Below are positions 26,199 through 36,294 of a stretch of DNA of 64,000 nt, piece after piece; position 1 is the stretch's first letter; every line of letters starts with the position of its first letter. The notes beneath the pieces are model-generated. The model searched no databases. It was given only the letters and a program-made list of their open reading frames with translations, and was not told the origin of the DNA. The stretch is from Paludibacter sp963678465 (GTDB lineage Bacteria; Bacteroidota; Bacteroidia; Bacteroidales; Paludibacteraceae). Both the position numbers and the translations under genes were made by a program. The DNA lies in the NCBI GenBank assembly GCA_963678465.1, contig OY782858.1:1116001-1180000 (forward strand), given 5' to 3'.

Positions 26199-26236
26199 AT
26201 CTACAGCAGACTGTTTTTCTGCAATCTGCTGTAGAT
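26199..26236 (-). terminator. Terminator of the dextran PUL glycosidase gene
   Basis: A 12-bp perfect stem ATCTACAGCAGA/TCTGCTGTAGAT lies just past the stop at 26258, followed on the minus strand by ATTTTTT. It is flanked by two GTCGACTAAA direct repeats (26177-26186 and 26237-26246). Confidence 0.75.
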
Positions 26237-26257
26237 GTCGACTAAAACAACCAATAA

Positions 26258-28933
26258 CTATTTTACCCTGTATATAATCATGGCATCTATTAATGCCTGA
26301 TTTATTTCTGTATTCATGTTTTCATTTTCTGTTTCCAAATTTATCTCAAACAGGTGTTTGCCTTTCGATAGTTTAATTTGAATACTGTTGGTATAACCCC
26401 AATTAGACCATTCGTTAGCTCCCCGTTGAGGAAATACTGTCGTTCCAGCTGTACTGCCATCCACTTTCAAAGACCTAATCGCACATTTATTTTCGGTATT
26501 AACCGGACCGTTCCCGTTTGCATATCGAAATTTCAAAGTATATACACCTGATTTGTTTGCACTAAAAGGTAAAGTGATATTTGTATTAACAGAATTGTTT
26601 GTTTCAACATACCCCTTCCCCTGATAGTTATTGTATTTGTTATCAGACTGCTGAATATAGTCTTCTAATTCAATAGTCTTTTCATTTCTTTTATCATAAA
26701 CGATTATAGGTTCGGAAGCAAAAGATGGAACTTTATTTTTATCTATTGCGATAATCTGATATTCTGAATACCCATTATTTGAAACCTTTAATTTTGTTTT
26801 TGCAGTTTTCTTCCACAATTTGCCATTTCTTAAGATTGTGTATGAAACCGCATTCTCAATTTGTGACCATGTTAGTGATTTGTTAGAGTAACTTCCTAAA
26901 GGAGTTTCTACCGAAGTATAATTGCTTGTCTTGTTTATAGGCTCAGCATTCAGGTCTTTATTATCCAATACAATTTTCACTGAATGTGTGCCTGATAATG
27001 AGTATGAAATTGCTGCGGTTGTCGATTTTTTTCCATCTATCTCAAAATCAACAATTCGGTTACCATAGCCGCTTAGTTCAATATTCAAGATAGAATTACG
27101 AACTTTAAAATTGGTGAGTGTTCGAGTTCCTGAAAGCACTTTTGGTACTAATGGTTGAAATCGTAGACTGTCATCATCAAATTTTACTCCAAAAAGAATT
27201 TTATGAACTAAAGCCAGATTACCGGAAAGACTCCACAGCATATTACTGGAGTTGATTTGCGTTCCGGCAAAATCACCTGTTTCCGCTACAAAATTTTCTT
27301 TATTTGTGAGAAATAATGCGGCAGGACGATAAATAGCTGCTATACTTTCCAAAACAGATTGTTCGTTACCTACTTGTGCAGATGCTAATGCCCAATAGGC
27401 TTGTACAAACGGCCATACTCCATTATTGTGGTAGGGTGGTATATTCGGGATTTGTGGATATATACAAGAGATTCCATAATCAGTAACAGGAACACTGGAA
27501 ACTATTTTTTTGCTTCTTTCAGCGTTGGAAATACCAAATATAACACATAAAGCTTCTCCTAAAGCTTCAGATCGTGACGAGACAGATTTATAATTTCTTC
27601 CATACAGATATTGAGCATAATACCCTTTATCTTCTAACCAAAGGTACTTGTTAATGCCCTCTTTGATGTGCTCAGCAATTTTGGAATGCCTAACAGCTAC
27701 TTCTTCATCATTGAGTATCTGAGCCATCTTTGAAAGAATTATATTGGCCTGATAGTGAACAGCATTTGTTCCAAGACATTCAGACTCGTATATGTCTGCA
27801 GGTTGCATCCAACGAGGATAAGTTTGTTCGCGCCAATCAAGAAAAGAGGATTCACCTTTTACCATGCCCGTTTCTGTATCGTAAGCATTTACGATATCTG
27901 CTTCAATAGATTTTTTGATAATTCCATAGGCCTGACGCAACCAATCCATATTTCCGGTTGCTTTGTATAATTCCCATGCAGCTACGGCCCATATCATTCG
28001 ATCAGTGGATACAGGGTAAGCACCACCTGTCCCGGTGTCCTGAATAATAAGATTATTTTTTACTTTGCGCAACAGACTATATTCTGCAACTTTCGGTTGT
28101 AAATATGCCATTGAGAGTATTATACTATAACTTATATCACGTGTCCAAACGCCAGCCCATTCCTTGCCTGTGCGAAAAGTACTGTCAGGTTCTACTGCCT
28201 TAATCATTTCTTCAGTGGTAAGATTATAAATGGCATCAGAAATTGGAAAGTCTGATTTATATTGCGGAAAAGCAGATATATCTTTTGTCTGATTCCAACG
28301 ATCTTCAGTAGACTTTATGTCCTGTTTTTTATTCATTATCAGGGTTGTTTCATAAATACCATCGCCATCGGGATCATTGAGCTGCAACCCATGTTTGTTA
28401 TACAGATTGTTAAAATCCCATGATAGTGGAGCAGCATTTCCTGCTATATACACGCCTCTGAAATCAGCTTTTGCTAATTTATCACCGTTATAGAAAGTAT
28501 AAAATCCTGTTTTCTCGAACGAGTTGAGCATCTTACGCATATCCAGCCGGATGGTCCAAATCGTATTTTCTGGTAGATTTATGCCTGCAGGAATTACTTT
28601 AGTTTCAGTCAACTGCTCTCCAAACACAACGGTAGTAATGCATTTTCCATTTATTGGATTCAACGTCACATGATGGTCTTTTCCTGAAGGCATTTCATTG
28701 TCTCGGGAATTGATACTAAATTTAAATTGTATATTCGGACTATATTTATCAAATTCCGGATTGCGATAATTAGACATAAGTTCTATCGACGAAACTACTT
28801 TTGCAGTAAAAGTATCTTGGACTACCTTGTCCGGAAAAATAGTGAATGCTTTTGATTTGTATATATGATTGTTTTGCGCTAAAGTAAGGTTAAGAGCAAA
28901 AATTGATATTACAAAACCTAATTTTATTTTCAT
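26258..28933 (-). CDS. Secreted six-hairpin glycosidase (GDE/GH63-like) with C-terminal CBM
   Basis: This 891-residue protein has a signal peptide (1-19). An N-terminal beta region (about 20-200) contains LQLNDPDGDGIYETTL. A six-hairpin barrel follows (about 210-620, EWAGVWTRDISYS at about 258-270, SSFLDWREQTYPRW, YHNNGVWPFVQAYWALA), similar to amylo-alpha-1,6-glucosidase/GH63-type enzymes. A Fn3-like linker (about 665-745) and a CBM6/35-like module (about 750-891, starting IELEDY) complete it. I cannot name the exact GH family. Its place at the end of a dextran PUL suggests an exo-acting alpha-glucosidase that trims oligosaccharides. Confidence 0.7.
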   Translation of the reverse strand: MKIKLGFVISIFALNLTLAQNNHIYKSKAFTIFPDKVVQDTFTAKVVSSIELMSNYRNPEFDKYSPNIQFKFSINSRDNEMPSGKDHHVTLNPINGKCITTVVFGEQLTETKVIPAGINLPENTIWTIRLDMRKMLNSFEKTGFYTFYNGDKLAKADFRGVYIAGNAAPLSWDFNNLYNKHGLQLNDPDGDGIYETTLIMNKKQDIKSTEDRWNQTKDISAFPQYKSDFPISDAIYNLTTEEMIKAVEPDSTFRTGKEWAGVWTRDISYSIILSMAYLQPKVAEYSLLRKVKNNLIIQDTGTGGAYPVSTDRMIWAVAAWELYKATGNMDWLRQAYGIIKKSIEADIVNAYDTETGMVKGESSFLDWREQTYPRWMQPADIYESECLGTNAVHYQANIILSKMAQILNDEEVAVRHSKIAEHIKEGINKYLWLEDKGYYAQYLYGRNYKSVSSRSEALGEALCVIFGISNAERSKKIVSSVPVTDYGISCIYPQIPNIPPYHNNGVWPFVQAYWALASAQVGNEQSVLESIAAIYRPAALFLTNKENFVAETGDFAGTQINSSNMLWSLSGNLALVHKILFGVKFDDDSLRFQPLVPKVLSGTRTLTNFKVRNSILNIELSGYGNRIVDFEIDGKKSTTAAISYSLSGTHSVKIVLDNKDLNAEPINKTSNYTSVETPLGSYSNKSLTWSQIENAVSYTILRNGKLWKKTAKTKLKVSNNGYSEYQIIAIDKNKVPSFASEPIIVYDKRNEKTIELEDYIQQSDNKYNNYQGKGYVETNNSVNTNITLPFSANKSGVYTLKFRYANGNGPVNTENKCAIRSLKVDGSTAGTTVFPQRGANEWSNWGYTNSIQIKLSKGKHLFEINLETENENMNTEINQALIDAMIIYRVK

Positions 28934-29037
28934 GGATTTTTCTGATTTAATTTAAAACTTATTTTTTTATTTAACATTTTACATTCAAAGAAGTATTTTT
29001 TCAAAACCTGTCTCAACTGAAGATTTCACCTTAACTA

Positions 29038-29292
29038 TTAAGAATTTATCATTTCTGTCATCACATTTAATAATAAATCACGGACAAAGACACTACCTGA
29101 AATTCCAAGGTCATTCATAAAATCAATGCTACGAGTTTCAGTGGTTGTTTCCCGATTAAAGAAACCTATAATCCAATCACCATTTGTCATTTGTCCTTTC
29201 CACACCTGTCTACGATCATCTGAAGGGTTGTTCGTAAGAGGTTTACCAACAAATCCATCAACATTTAAAGCTAATAGTTTACAAATAAGCAT
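29038..29292 (-). pseudogene. C-terminal fragment of a glycoside hydrolase (GH27-like)
   Basis: These 84 residues, LALNVDGFVGKPL then VWKGQMTNGDWIIGFFNRET and DLGISGSVFVRDLL, resemble the C-terminal beta domain of GH27-type enzymes (alpha-galactosidase style ALNQDPLG ... ALFNR ... SVRDLW). No catalytic domain is present. The frame starts at an ATG that overlaps the preceding GH31 stop (TAATG), so it could be translated, but the sequence begins mid-domain. It is most likely a deletion remnant of a lost PUL enzyme. Confidence 0.55.
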
Positions 29293-32200
29293 TATTTTTC
29301 AATTATGACCTTGAAAGTTTGTGATGTCGTTGCTGTTGTCACTTTTACAAGATATTCACCTTGCTTTATCCGTTCTTTAACACTAATGGTGTTATGCCTA
29401 TTTTTAAGTGACGATTCAAAAAGCATTACCCCCGTCAAGCTATAAATACCAACCATTGCATCGGAAGTATCATCAATATCAATATTTAATGTCCCTGTTA
29501 TAGGGTTAGGATAAACTTTGATATTTTGAATGAAGTTGCTTTCTACCCCAGTTTCAGATGATTTGAGAAAAAGAATTCTATTATTTGCGAGATCTATTGT
29601 TATATTATAATATCCTTCATTAGAACTGTCAATCACCCATTTATTGTCAGAGCCAATCCCAAGATTTTGAATTTCGAAATTAGGTAATGCCAAATCCTGA
29701 CCTGATGTTTTCGGGTGAATCCATGGCCAACCATTGCCCCATGTTTTTGTTGTTCCTATTTTAAATTCGCCAGGACTTAACTTGCCTGACCAACTGAAAT
29801 TTGCAGGATTTAATGGGTTGGCATTCATATCAGAAGTGTATCTTAAATCCCAACCGCCAGTTGTAGCACTCCCTGCCAAAAAAAGGTTTGGAAAATAGTC
29901 TAACGATTTAATTGATATGGTACGAGCCTCAAGATTTATCGTAATATTATAACTCCCAGCTGTTGATACTTTCCATTTTAAATCCTGAATATCAGATGGG
30001 CAACCTGTGAATACCGCATAGCCTGTTGATGTAGGTGTCTGATCTTGAGTTGTTGCTAACAACCAATCTCCATCGCACCAATCTCCATTTACGGCATGGA
30101 ACTTAAAATTACCTTCTTTTAATTGCCCCTTATAACTAAATATATTCAAATTAGTTGAATCCTGAATTAATGCAATACCGGACGGAGTCCAATCAGCTGG
30201 AGTTGCATCGCCAACAATCGATAAATAATCATATTTTGGAGCTTTTAGTATGGAGTAATTTAATGTTGACTCATTGAAACAAATTATATATTCCCCGTTT
30301 TCGGATAATGTAAAATTGATTCCTATAGTGTCGTTTGAGATAATACCAGCAGTCCCCATTGTTCCGGCGGCATTTCCCCATTCCACTCCTGTACGATTTT
30401 TCAAAGAAATAAATTTAAATTCGTGCTGTCCTGCTAAAAGATTAACTCTCATAGATTTCCATTTACCATTTCCCTGATATTGCATAGGCATCGAAGCGGG
30501 ATTCCATTTATTGAAACTTCCTCCAATAAACATTGATGGAAATAATGAATGATCCACTGTCATTAAATTATCAGGAATATATTTAATGTATTGAGTTGTA
30601 TTTGACGACCAATCAGAATATACAACATCATTACCGGTTACATAACCAATACGAAACAGTCGAGTTGACTTTCTGCTTCCTTCGATTTTGTTGATTGTTA
30701 TTTTTAAAGAATCTTCCTTGTATTTCGATGCTGAAAACTGCTGGATATCATAATCTCCACTTTTGTATCCGTAACCATTTGATGCATCGTCATACATAAT
30801 ACCTGCTGCTGTGCCGTCTGATGCCGGATTAATAAGTAATGTAACTGAATCTGTGTTATAATCCTCTGTGCTTTGTATCAGCGTTCCCATTGGCACAATA
30901 GCCCCTTCGCTTAATAAAACGGTAGCTTGATAGCCATCATCGAAATTCTCAAATTTAATTTTATCCCAATCACCTTTCGGGAAGTTTATATTAGATGCCC
31001 AACGAGGAACAACTAATAAATCTTTTCCTAACAAGAATATTTGTTCTTCACTTCGTAAAGTAGTATCCTGAAAGTCGGCAAAAAATGCCGGTTGCATAAT
31101 AGGGGTTCCATCTACTGATGCTTCTCTGAAAAGAGTATATAAATAAGGCAAAAGCAAGTAACGCCGATTAATTGCGGTGCGACTAACAGATTCTATTTTC
31201 GTTCCAAATGCCCAAGGCTCCTGATTAACTGTGTTTGAAGAACTATGATTTCGATAAAATGGGAAATAGGCTCCTAACGCCATCCATTTCCCCAATAAAT
31301 CGGCATTTCCATCTCCATCAAATCCACCAACATCGGGACCACTGAAAGGTTGTCCAGATAAACTAAGGTTCAAGGACATTGGGATAGATAATTTCATGTG
31401 TTCTTCGGTCGAACTATTGTCGCCAGTCCAGGTTGCGGCATATCTTTGTCCACCCAGAAAGTTTGAACGCGACAAAATAAACGGACGTTTATCCGGATTC
31501 GCAGCCATTATTCCTTCGCGGCTTGATTTTACCATCAACATACCATACACATTGTGGTATCGGCAATGAATATCCTGTGGAAGTCCACTGCCTCCCCTAT
31601 GAATATTATCTTCAGGCATAGTTCCGTCCGGACCATCGAATACTGACGGCTCGTTCATATCGTTCCAAACTCCATCAACACCCTTATCCATAAAATCTTT
31701 ATATAATCCTGCCCACCAACTTTGTGTCACCGGATTTGTATAATCAGGGAAAGCACAAGCTCCCGGCCAAACACTGCCATTAAACTCTTTTCCATTTTTA
31801 TCGATTACCCAATGATTTCCGAATTTTCCATCATCGTAAACAGAATAGCCTGTCTCCTTTTTTACACCGGGATCAATCATATAAACCGATTTGATTTTTT
31901 TGCTGTGTAAATAATCGTTCAGACCTTTGGGATCAGGAAATTTTGCAGGGTCGAAAGTAAATATCTTATAATTATCCATGTAGTCTATATCCATCCAGAT
32001 AACATCACAGGGAATTTTCCGGTTACGAAATTCATCCGCAACTTCTTTTACTCTTGAGGCAGGATAATAGGAGAATCTACATTGTTGATATCCCAATGCC
32101 CAAAGAGGAGGCAGGTTCATTTTTCCGGTCAGATCCGATAAGGTTTTTATTACCTCCATTGGATTCTCTTTCTCTATGATAATAACCCTAAATCCTGGTC

Positions 32201-32693
32201 CTTCAGAAGTAATGGTAATCGGATTTGACAGGTCAAAATATTGTTTCCATGAATTATCGGCAATGATACCGAACGAAGACCCATCTTTTCGAACTCCAAG
32301 TACCCAGGGGTGTGACTGGTAAAGCCTGGTTCCATTATCTTTGGCCGAATAAGTATAATTATCGGTATTCCATAGAGTAACCTTCGTATTGTTCCTTTTC
32401 AAAGTACCTGTCACTTCTCCATTACCATATAAGTCGACATGTTCATCGAAAGTTATGGTTACGGCAGATTTTCCGTTGATTTTGGAAAAAACAGGGCGAG
32501 TTTTCCAATTGTCTGGCACAAAACCTTGAGGTTGCAGGTTTTTTACTAATGCCAATGAAGGTAATGTACGAACCGAGTCCATATCTGCCGGACAAAAAAC
32601 GGCAACTCCCTGTTCGGCAAGAAATGAGGATTGGGCTTTTGTTAGAAAAGTAATTAAAAGGAAAGATAATAATATATTTAAAATTTTATTCAT
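29292..32693 (-). CDS. GH31 glycosidase fused to SusE/F-type modules with T9SS sorting domain
   Basis: This 1133-residue protein has a signal peptide (1-20) and an N-terminal GH31 beta domain. The GH31 barrel carries nucleophile Asp345 (GVWNDMNEPS) and acid/base Asp425 (WTGDNSS). Three SusE/SusF-like starch-binding modules then follow, starting near FIGGSFNKWNP (about 735), SIVGDATPADWTP (about 835) and LFLAGSATTGGWD (about 945). A type IX secretion C-terminal sorting domain ends it (about 1050-1133: KVYPNPITGTLNID, then GEYLVKVTT). GH31 members here would be alpha-glucosidases or 6-alpha-glucosyltransferases. The fused binding modules and T9SS tail indicate a cell-surface or secreted enzyme that holds its own polymer. 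It follows the SusE/F-like gene on the same strand, after a hairpin terminator. Confidence 0.9.
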   Translation of the reverse strand: MNKILNILLSFLLITFLTKAQSSFLAEQGVAVFCPADMDSVRTLPSLALVKNLQPQGFVPDNWKTRPVFSKINGKSAVTITFDEHVDLYGNGEVTGTLKRNNTKVTLWNTDNYTYSAKDNGTRLYQSHPWVLGVRKDGSSFGIIADNSWKQYFDLSNPITITSEGPGFRVIIIEKENPMEVIKTLSDLTGKMNLPPLWALGYQQCRFSYYPASRVKEVADEFRNRKIPCDVIWMDIDYMDNYKIFTFDPAKFPDPKGLNDYLHSKKIKSVYMIDPGVKKETGYSVYDDGKFGNHWVIDKNGKEFNGSVWPGACAFPDYTNPVTQSWWAGLYKDFMDKGVDGVWNDMNEPSVFDGPDGTMPEDNIHRGGSGLPQDIHCRYHNVYGMLMVKSSREGIMAANPDKRPFILSRSNFLGGQRYAATWTGDNSSTEEHMKLSIPMSLNLSLSGQPFSGPDVGGFDGDGNADLLGKWMALGAYFPFYRNHSSSNTVNQEPWAFGTKIESVSRTAINRRYLLLPYLYTLFREASVDGTPIMQPAFFADFQDTTLRSEEQIFLLGKDLLVVPRWASNINFPKGDWDKIKFENFDDGYQATVLLSEGAIVPMGTLIQSTEDYNTDSVTLLINPASDGTAAGIMYDDASNGYGYKSGDYDIQQFSASKYKEDSLKITINKIEGSRKSTRLFRIGYVTGNDVVYSDWSSNTTQYIKYIPDNLMTVDHSLFPSMFIGGSFNKWNPASMPMQYQGNGKWKSMRVNLLAGQHEFKFISLKNRTGVEWGNAAGTMGTAGIISNDTIGINFTLSENGEYIICFNESTLNYSILKAPKYDYLSIVGDATPADWTPSGIALIQDSTNLNIFSYKGQLKEGNFKFHAVNGDWCDGDWLLATTQDQTPTSTGYAVFTGCPSDIQDLKWKVSTAGSYNITINLEARTISIKSLDYFPNLFLAGSATTGGWDLRYTSDMNANPLNPANFSWSGKLSPGEFKIGTTKTWGNGWPWIHPKTSGQDLALPNFEIQNLGIGSDNKWVIDSSNEGYYNITIDLANNRILFLKSSETGVESNFIQNIKVYPNPITGTLNIDIDDTSDAMVGIYSLTGVMLFESSLKNRHNTISVKERIKQGEYLVKVTTATTSQTFKVIIEK

Positions 32694-32729
32694 TTTGAAA
32701 AGTTTTAATAATAAGGGGCAAATTTGAGA

Positions 32730-32769
32730 TTTTTAGTAAGTGGCTTTTATGCGAGCCACTTACTAAAAA
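32730..32769 (-). terminator. Terminator after the SusE/F-like T9SS gene
   Basis: A 15-bp perfect stem TTTTTAGTAAGTGGC/GCCACTTACTAAAAA with a 10-nt loop lies just past the stop at 32775. It separates the SusE/F-like gene from the GH31 fusion gene. Confidence 0.8.
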
Positions 32770-32774
32770 TACAA

Positions 32775-33716
32775 TTATTGTTTAATGAATTTAAACACCT
32801 GATTATTGACATTTAAGAGATAAATTCCTTTTCCTAAAGAAAACACATTAATATTTTCTCCTTCAGAGATTCCATCATTAACCAGAAGACCTGACAAATT
32901 ATAGATTTTATAGCTAACTGAATTTAGATTATTCACTTTTAATGCAGAGTTTACTATGTTAGAATTTAGAGAAATTGCGTCATTATTTGGAAATCTACTT
33001 GTTGTTGTGGTTTGTTTATGAATGGAAATGGCTAATGTTTGCGTATTGATATCAATATCATAATTTCCTGCCTCGGTGATACTCCATTTTACATCGCCAC
33101 CAGCTAATAATTGCATTTCCGTATCTGAAACTTTAACGAAAAAATCCTGATCCCATCCAGAATTTCTATTAACAGGTAATTTAAATTCACCAATGCTCAT
33201 TGCCCCAGAATAACTAAATTCATAAGGATTGGTTGAACTTTTAGTCAATTCTGTTGCATTAGCGATATCCCAACCATTGGGCGTTGCATCTCCTACCATA
33301 AATACAGTATTAAAGCTAATTTCTGCTATTTCTGTCATTGGTACAATTGAAATAGTAAGAGTAGTAGTATCTACAGTAATTGAATAATTTCCAGCAGTTA
33401 AAATACTAAATTGGTTATCTGGATCGCTACCAGAAGCACGTTTTACAATGTGAGTGTCATCTGCTTTATTCCATGTTGGTAGCCATGAGTCATCGGTATT
33501 TTCCAGCATAAACTTAAAATTACCTGTTTTAAGCCAGGCATTGTAGTAAAATACTGATGGATTGGTCGGGTCCTGAATCATTGGCGACGCATTACCTTTA
33601 TTCCAATCGTAACGGGTTGCATCACCAATTAAACACAATTTCCGACTTGCAGAAAGTGAAGTTGTCATCACAAGAGTCATTATAATGACTGCCATTTTAA
33701 GTAAATTAGTTTTCAT
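32775..33716 (-). CDS. SusE/SusF-like binding protein with T9SS sorting tail
   Basis: This 313-residue protein has a signal peptide (1-23) and two SusE/F-type modules (LCLIGDATRYDWNKG at about 28-42; VFMVGDATPNGWDIAN at about 140-155). The last 70 residues have the type IX sorting form (SYKIYNLSGLLVNDG, then GKGIYLLNVN). It lacks a lipobox, unlike classical SusE/F lipoproteins, so it should reach the surface through T9SS. The modules bind alpha-glucan. It sits between the two GH31 genes of the dextran PUL. Confidence 0.83.
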   Translation of the reverse strand: MKTNLLKMAVIIMTLVMTTSLSASRKLCLIGDATRYDWNKGNASPMIQDPTNPSVFYYNAWLKTGNFKFMLENTDDSWLPTWNKADDTHIVKRASGSDPDNQFSILTAGNYSITVDTTTLTISIVPMTEIAEISFNTVFMVGDATPNGWDIANATELTKSSTNPYEFSYSGAMSIGEFKLPVNRNSGWDQDFFVKVSDTEMQLLAGGDVKWSITEAGNYDIDINTQTLAISIHKQTTTTSRFPNNDAISLNSNIVNSALKVNNLNSVSYKIYNLSGLLVNDGISEGENINVFSLGKGIYLLNVNNQVFKFIKQ

Positions 33717-33793
33717 AATAATAATTTTTAAGAGTTAGTAAATAATTTAATTATACATTTTGTAATGGGTTGTTGTTGAAAAATTTATTCTTG

Positions 33794-36274
33794 CTAATTA
33801 ATTATTATGGAATAGTTTATTCTTGAATCAGCAATTTTAATTCTACATTCTTTGGTGTTTTTAATCCACGTCCAGTTTATAGCTTCTTGGTCTGAACTGA
33901 ACTTGTTTTGTTTAACAAATTTAATTTTCTTCCCGTTTGACTTAATTACTTGAGGCTTTCTCTCGATCCCGTTTAATATCAATACTATATCACGTTTATC
34001 TGCCTGTTTAAAACCCTTATCGTTCGCTGTAATCGCAATTTTGTATCCGTTTGCTATTGTTGTGCATTGGAAAAGTGTTCGAGAGAATACGTCTTTTAAA
34101 TATCCTAAATCTTCGCCATTATCTTCGTACAAATCAAAACTTGCTGTTTCGCCTATATTATCAGGGAAAATGTGAACATAAAGCGGATATTCTTTTTGTT
34201 CATGAATGTATTGCATAACAGGCATCATAGGTATTATTGAGCCTTTTTTTACAAACATTGGAATAATATTCAATGGCGCGTTAAACATAATACTTTGCCC
34301 ACCTGAGTATTTAGTCTGTTTGTTATTAAAATCAATCCATTCACCTTCGGGCAAATAAACTTTCTTAACTCGCTCCCCCTTTTTTACTACGGGAGCAATT
34401 AATAGTTCTTTACCAAACATAAACTGGTTTTCAGTTTGGATTGCTTCTGCATCATTCGGAAATTCCATAAAAAGCCCTCTATTTATTGGCAATCCAGTAT
34501 CATGTGCCTCCCGTGCATAGCTGTAAATAAAAGGGAACAATTGGTATTTAAGCTCAATTGCTGCTTTGCAGTTAGTTTCGGCAGTTTCGCCAAACTTCCA
34601 GGGTTCTACCGCATTGTCACCCTCATGGTGTGCACGGCTCAAAGGGTTAAACACTCCAAATTGCATCCAACGTGTATATAACTCCGCCATGGCAGGATAA
34701 TTGGTTATATCTCCGCAGTAACCCGATATGTCGGTAGTCCAGAAAGGAATTCCGCCCAGTCCGGATGAAATACCAATTTGAATCTGATTCGCCAGTTGTC
34801 CCCAACCTTCAAGAACGTCATTTCCATTTCCACTATCGCCTGTCCATCCAAATGTGTAGCGTTGTAAACCAGCATAAGCTGCACGGGTCATTTGAAATAT
34901 GCGCTTATCCGGATTTCGTTTTTCAAATTGTTCTTTCACAACTTTATCCCATGTTAATCCAAATACGTTATGTATTTCATCGTGCATTCCTGCATGATGT
35001 TTCATGTTTAATCTGTCAACATCTTCTTCATTACTCCAAGCAGGTTCACCCATATCAGTCCAGAAACCTTTTACTCCATCATCCAATGGTTTTTGTTGGT
35101 ATTTGCCCCACCAGTTTGCAACTTCAGGATTAGTAAAATCTACCACTCCGCAATTTCCTCCCCAAGGCCAAGGCATATCATATGATTTTCCGCTGCGAAA
35201 ATCCTTTACCAGAAAACCCAGACTGTCCGCTTCCGTCCATTGATTATTATTTGCCTTTGAAATAACAGGATCCTGCGACAAAATCATCTTAAATCCTTTG
35301 TCTTTGAGTTTGGATACCATTTCACGAGGATTATGATAATTTCCTTGTCTCCACTCAAAATTTTGCAAATGTTGTGTCCAACCAATATCCTGATAAATCA
35401 CATCACAAGGAATTTGTCTTTTTCTAAATTCTGAAGCAATTTCAATTGCCTGCTTTTCACTAGTGTAAAGCCCCCGGCTTTGCGAAAATCCGAATGCCCA
35501 ATTTGGAGGCATTATGGGTTTGCCTGTCAGCGTAATATATTGACTTAATATTTCTTTATAATCCTTGCCGAAAATAAAATAATATATAAACTCACCATCA
35601 GGAGCTTCAAATGAATAATAATCATCCGACTCTGTTCCAAACTTAAACTCTGTTTTGTAGGTATTATCCAAAAATATTCCGTATTGATAATTACTCAAGA
35701 AAAAGGGAATGCTTTTGTATAGTGGATCTTCTGTAGTACTGTAACATGGCTTGTCACTGTTCCACATTTTATACTCACGACCACGACGGTTCAATGACCC
35801 TGTTTTTTCTCCCAGACCGAAAAAAAGTTCATCTTTGCGCAATATCTTATATGCTTTTTTTCTCTTTTTGTCGGCATCTGATAGATGCCCGTTATCTTTA
35901 TAGTCGCTAAAAACCAGTTTTTGCCATTTATCAAATATCTGTAATTGCATCGGATTTTTATTAACCCTAATGCGCAGTTTGCTTGTATATAGCTCATAGC
36001 AAGCAGATTGATCGCTTACTTCAATTTTAGTACTAATTCCTAGTGAATCATTGATTACAGCAAAGGATGGTTTGTTTTGCTCTAATACACCTTTCGGATC
36101 GTACCATACTTTTATTACCGACTCGCTACATATTTTAAGTGATAATTTAGTATTATCAGAACAGTTAAACTGAACTTCATTACCTTTCAAGCTGTATGAA
36201 GTACACTCCCCGGCAAATAAAATTGCCGGGAGAAGTACAAATAGAAAGCCCAATATAGATTTATACCTTTTCAT
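33794..36274 (-). CDS. GH31 alpha-glucosidase/alpha-xylosidase-type enzyme
   Basis: It has 826 residues from the ATG at 36274, which gives a signal peptide MKRYKSILGFLFVLLP; a longer reading would run into the GH66 gene. The GH31 N-terminal domain is followed by the barrel with nucleophile near residue 407 (GFWTDMGEPAW) and acid/base near 480 (GWTGDSGNG), then C-terminal beta domains. It probably acts in the periplasm on isomalto-oligosaccharides released by the GH66 enzyme, 20 bp downstream of whose gene it starts. Confidence 0.9.
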   Translation of the reverse strand: MKRYKSILGFLFVLLPAILFAGECTSYSLKGNEVQFNCSDNTKLSLKICSESVIKVWYDPKGVLEQNKPSFAVINDSLGISTKIEVSDQSACYELYTSKLRIRVNKNPMQLQIFDKWQKLVFSDYKDNGHLSDADKKRKKAYKILRKDELFFGLGEKTGSLNRRGREYKMWNSDKPCYSTTEDPLYKSIPFFLSNYQYGIFLDNTYKTEFKFGTESDDYYSFEAPDGEFIYYFIFGKDYKEILSQYITLTGKPIMPPNWAFGFSQSRGLYTSEKQAIEIASEFRKRQIPCDVIYQDIGWTQHLQNFEWRQGNYHNPREMVSKLKDKGFKMILSQDPVISKANNNQWTEADSLGFLVKDFRSGKSYDMPWPWGGNCGVVDFTNPEVANWWGKYQQKPLDDGVKGFWTDMGEPAWSNEEDVDRLNMKHHAGMHDEIHNVFGLTWDKVVKEQFEKRNPDKRIFQMTRAAYAGLQRYTFGWTGDSGNGNDVLEGWGQLANQIQIGISSGLGGIPFWTTDISGYCGDITNYPAMAELYTRWMQFGVFNPLSRAHHEGDNAVEPWKFGETAETNCKAAIELKYQLFPFIYSYAREAHDTGLPINRGLFMEFPNDAEAIQTENQFMFGKELLIAPVVKKGERVKKVYLPEGEWIDFNNKQTKYSGGQSIMFNAPLNIIPMFVKKGSIIPMMPVMQYIHEQKEYPLYVHIFPDNIGETASFDLYEDNGEDLGYLKDVFSRTLFQCTTIANGYKIAITANDKGFKQADKRDIVLILNGIERKPQVIKSNGKKIKFVKQNKFSSDQEAINWTWIKNTKECRIKIADSRINYSIIIN

Positions 36275-36294
36275 TAAGTTATTTCCAACTGTAT

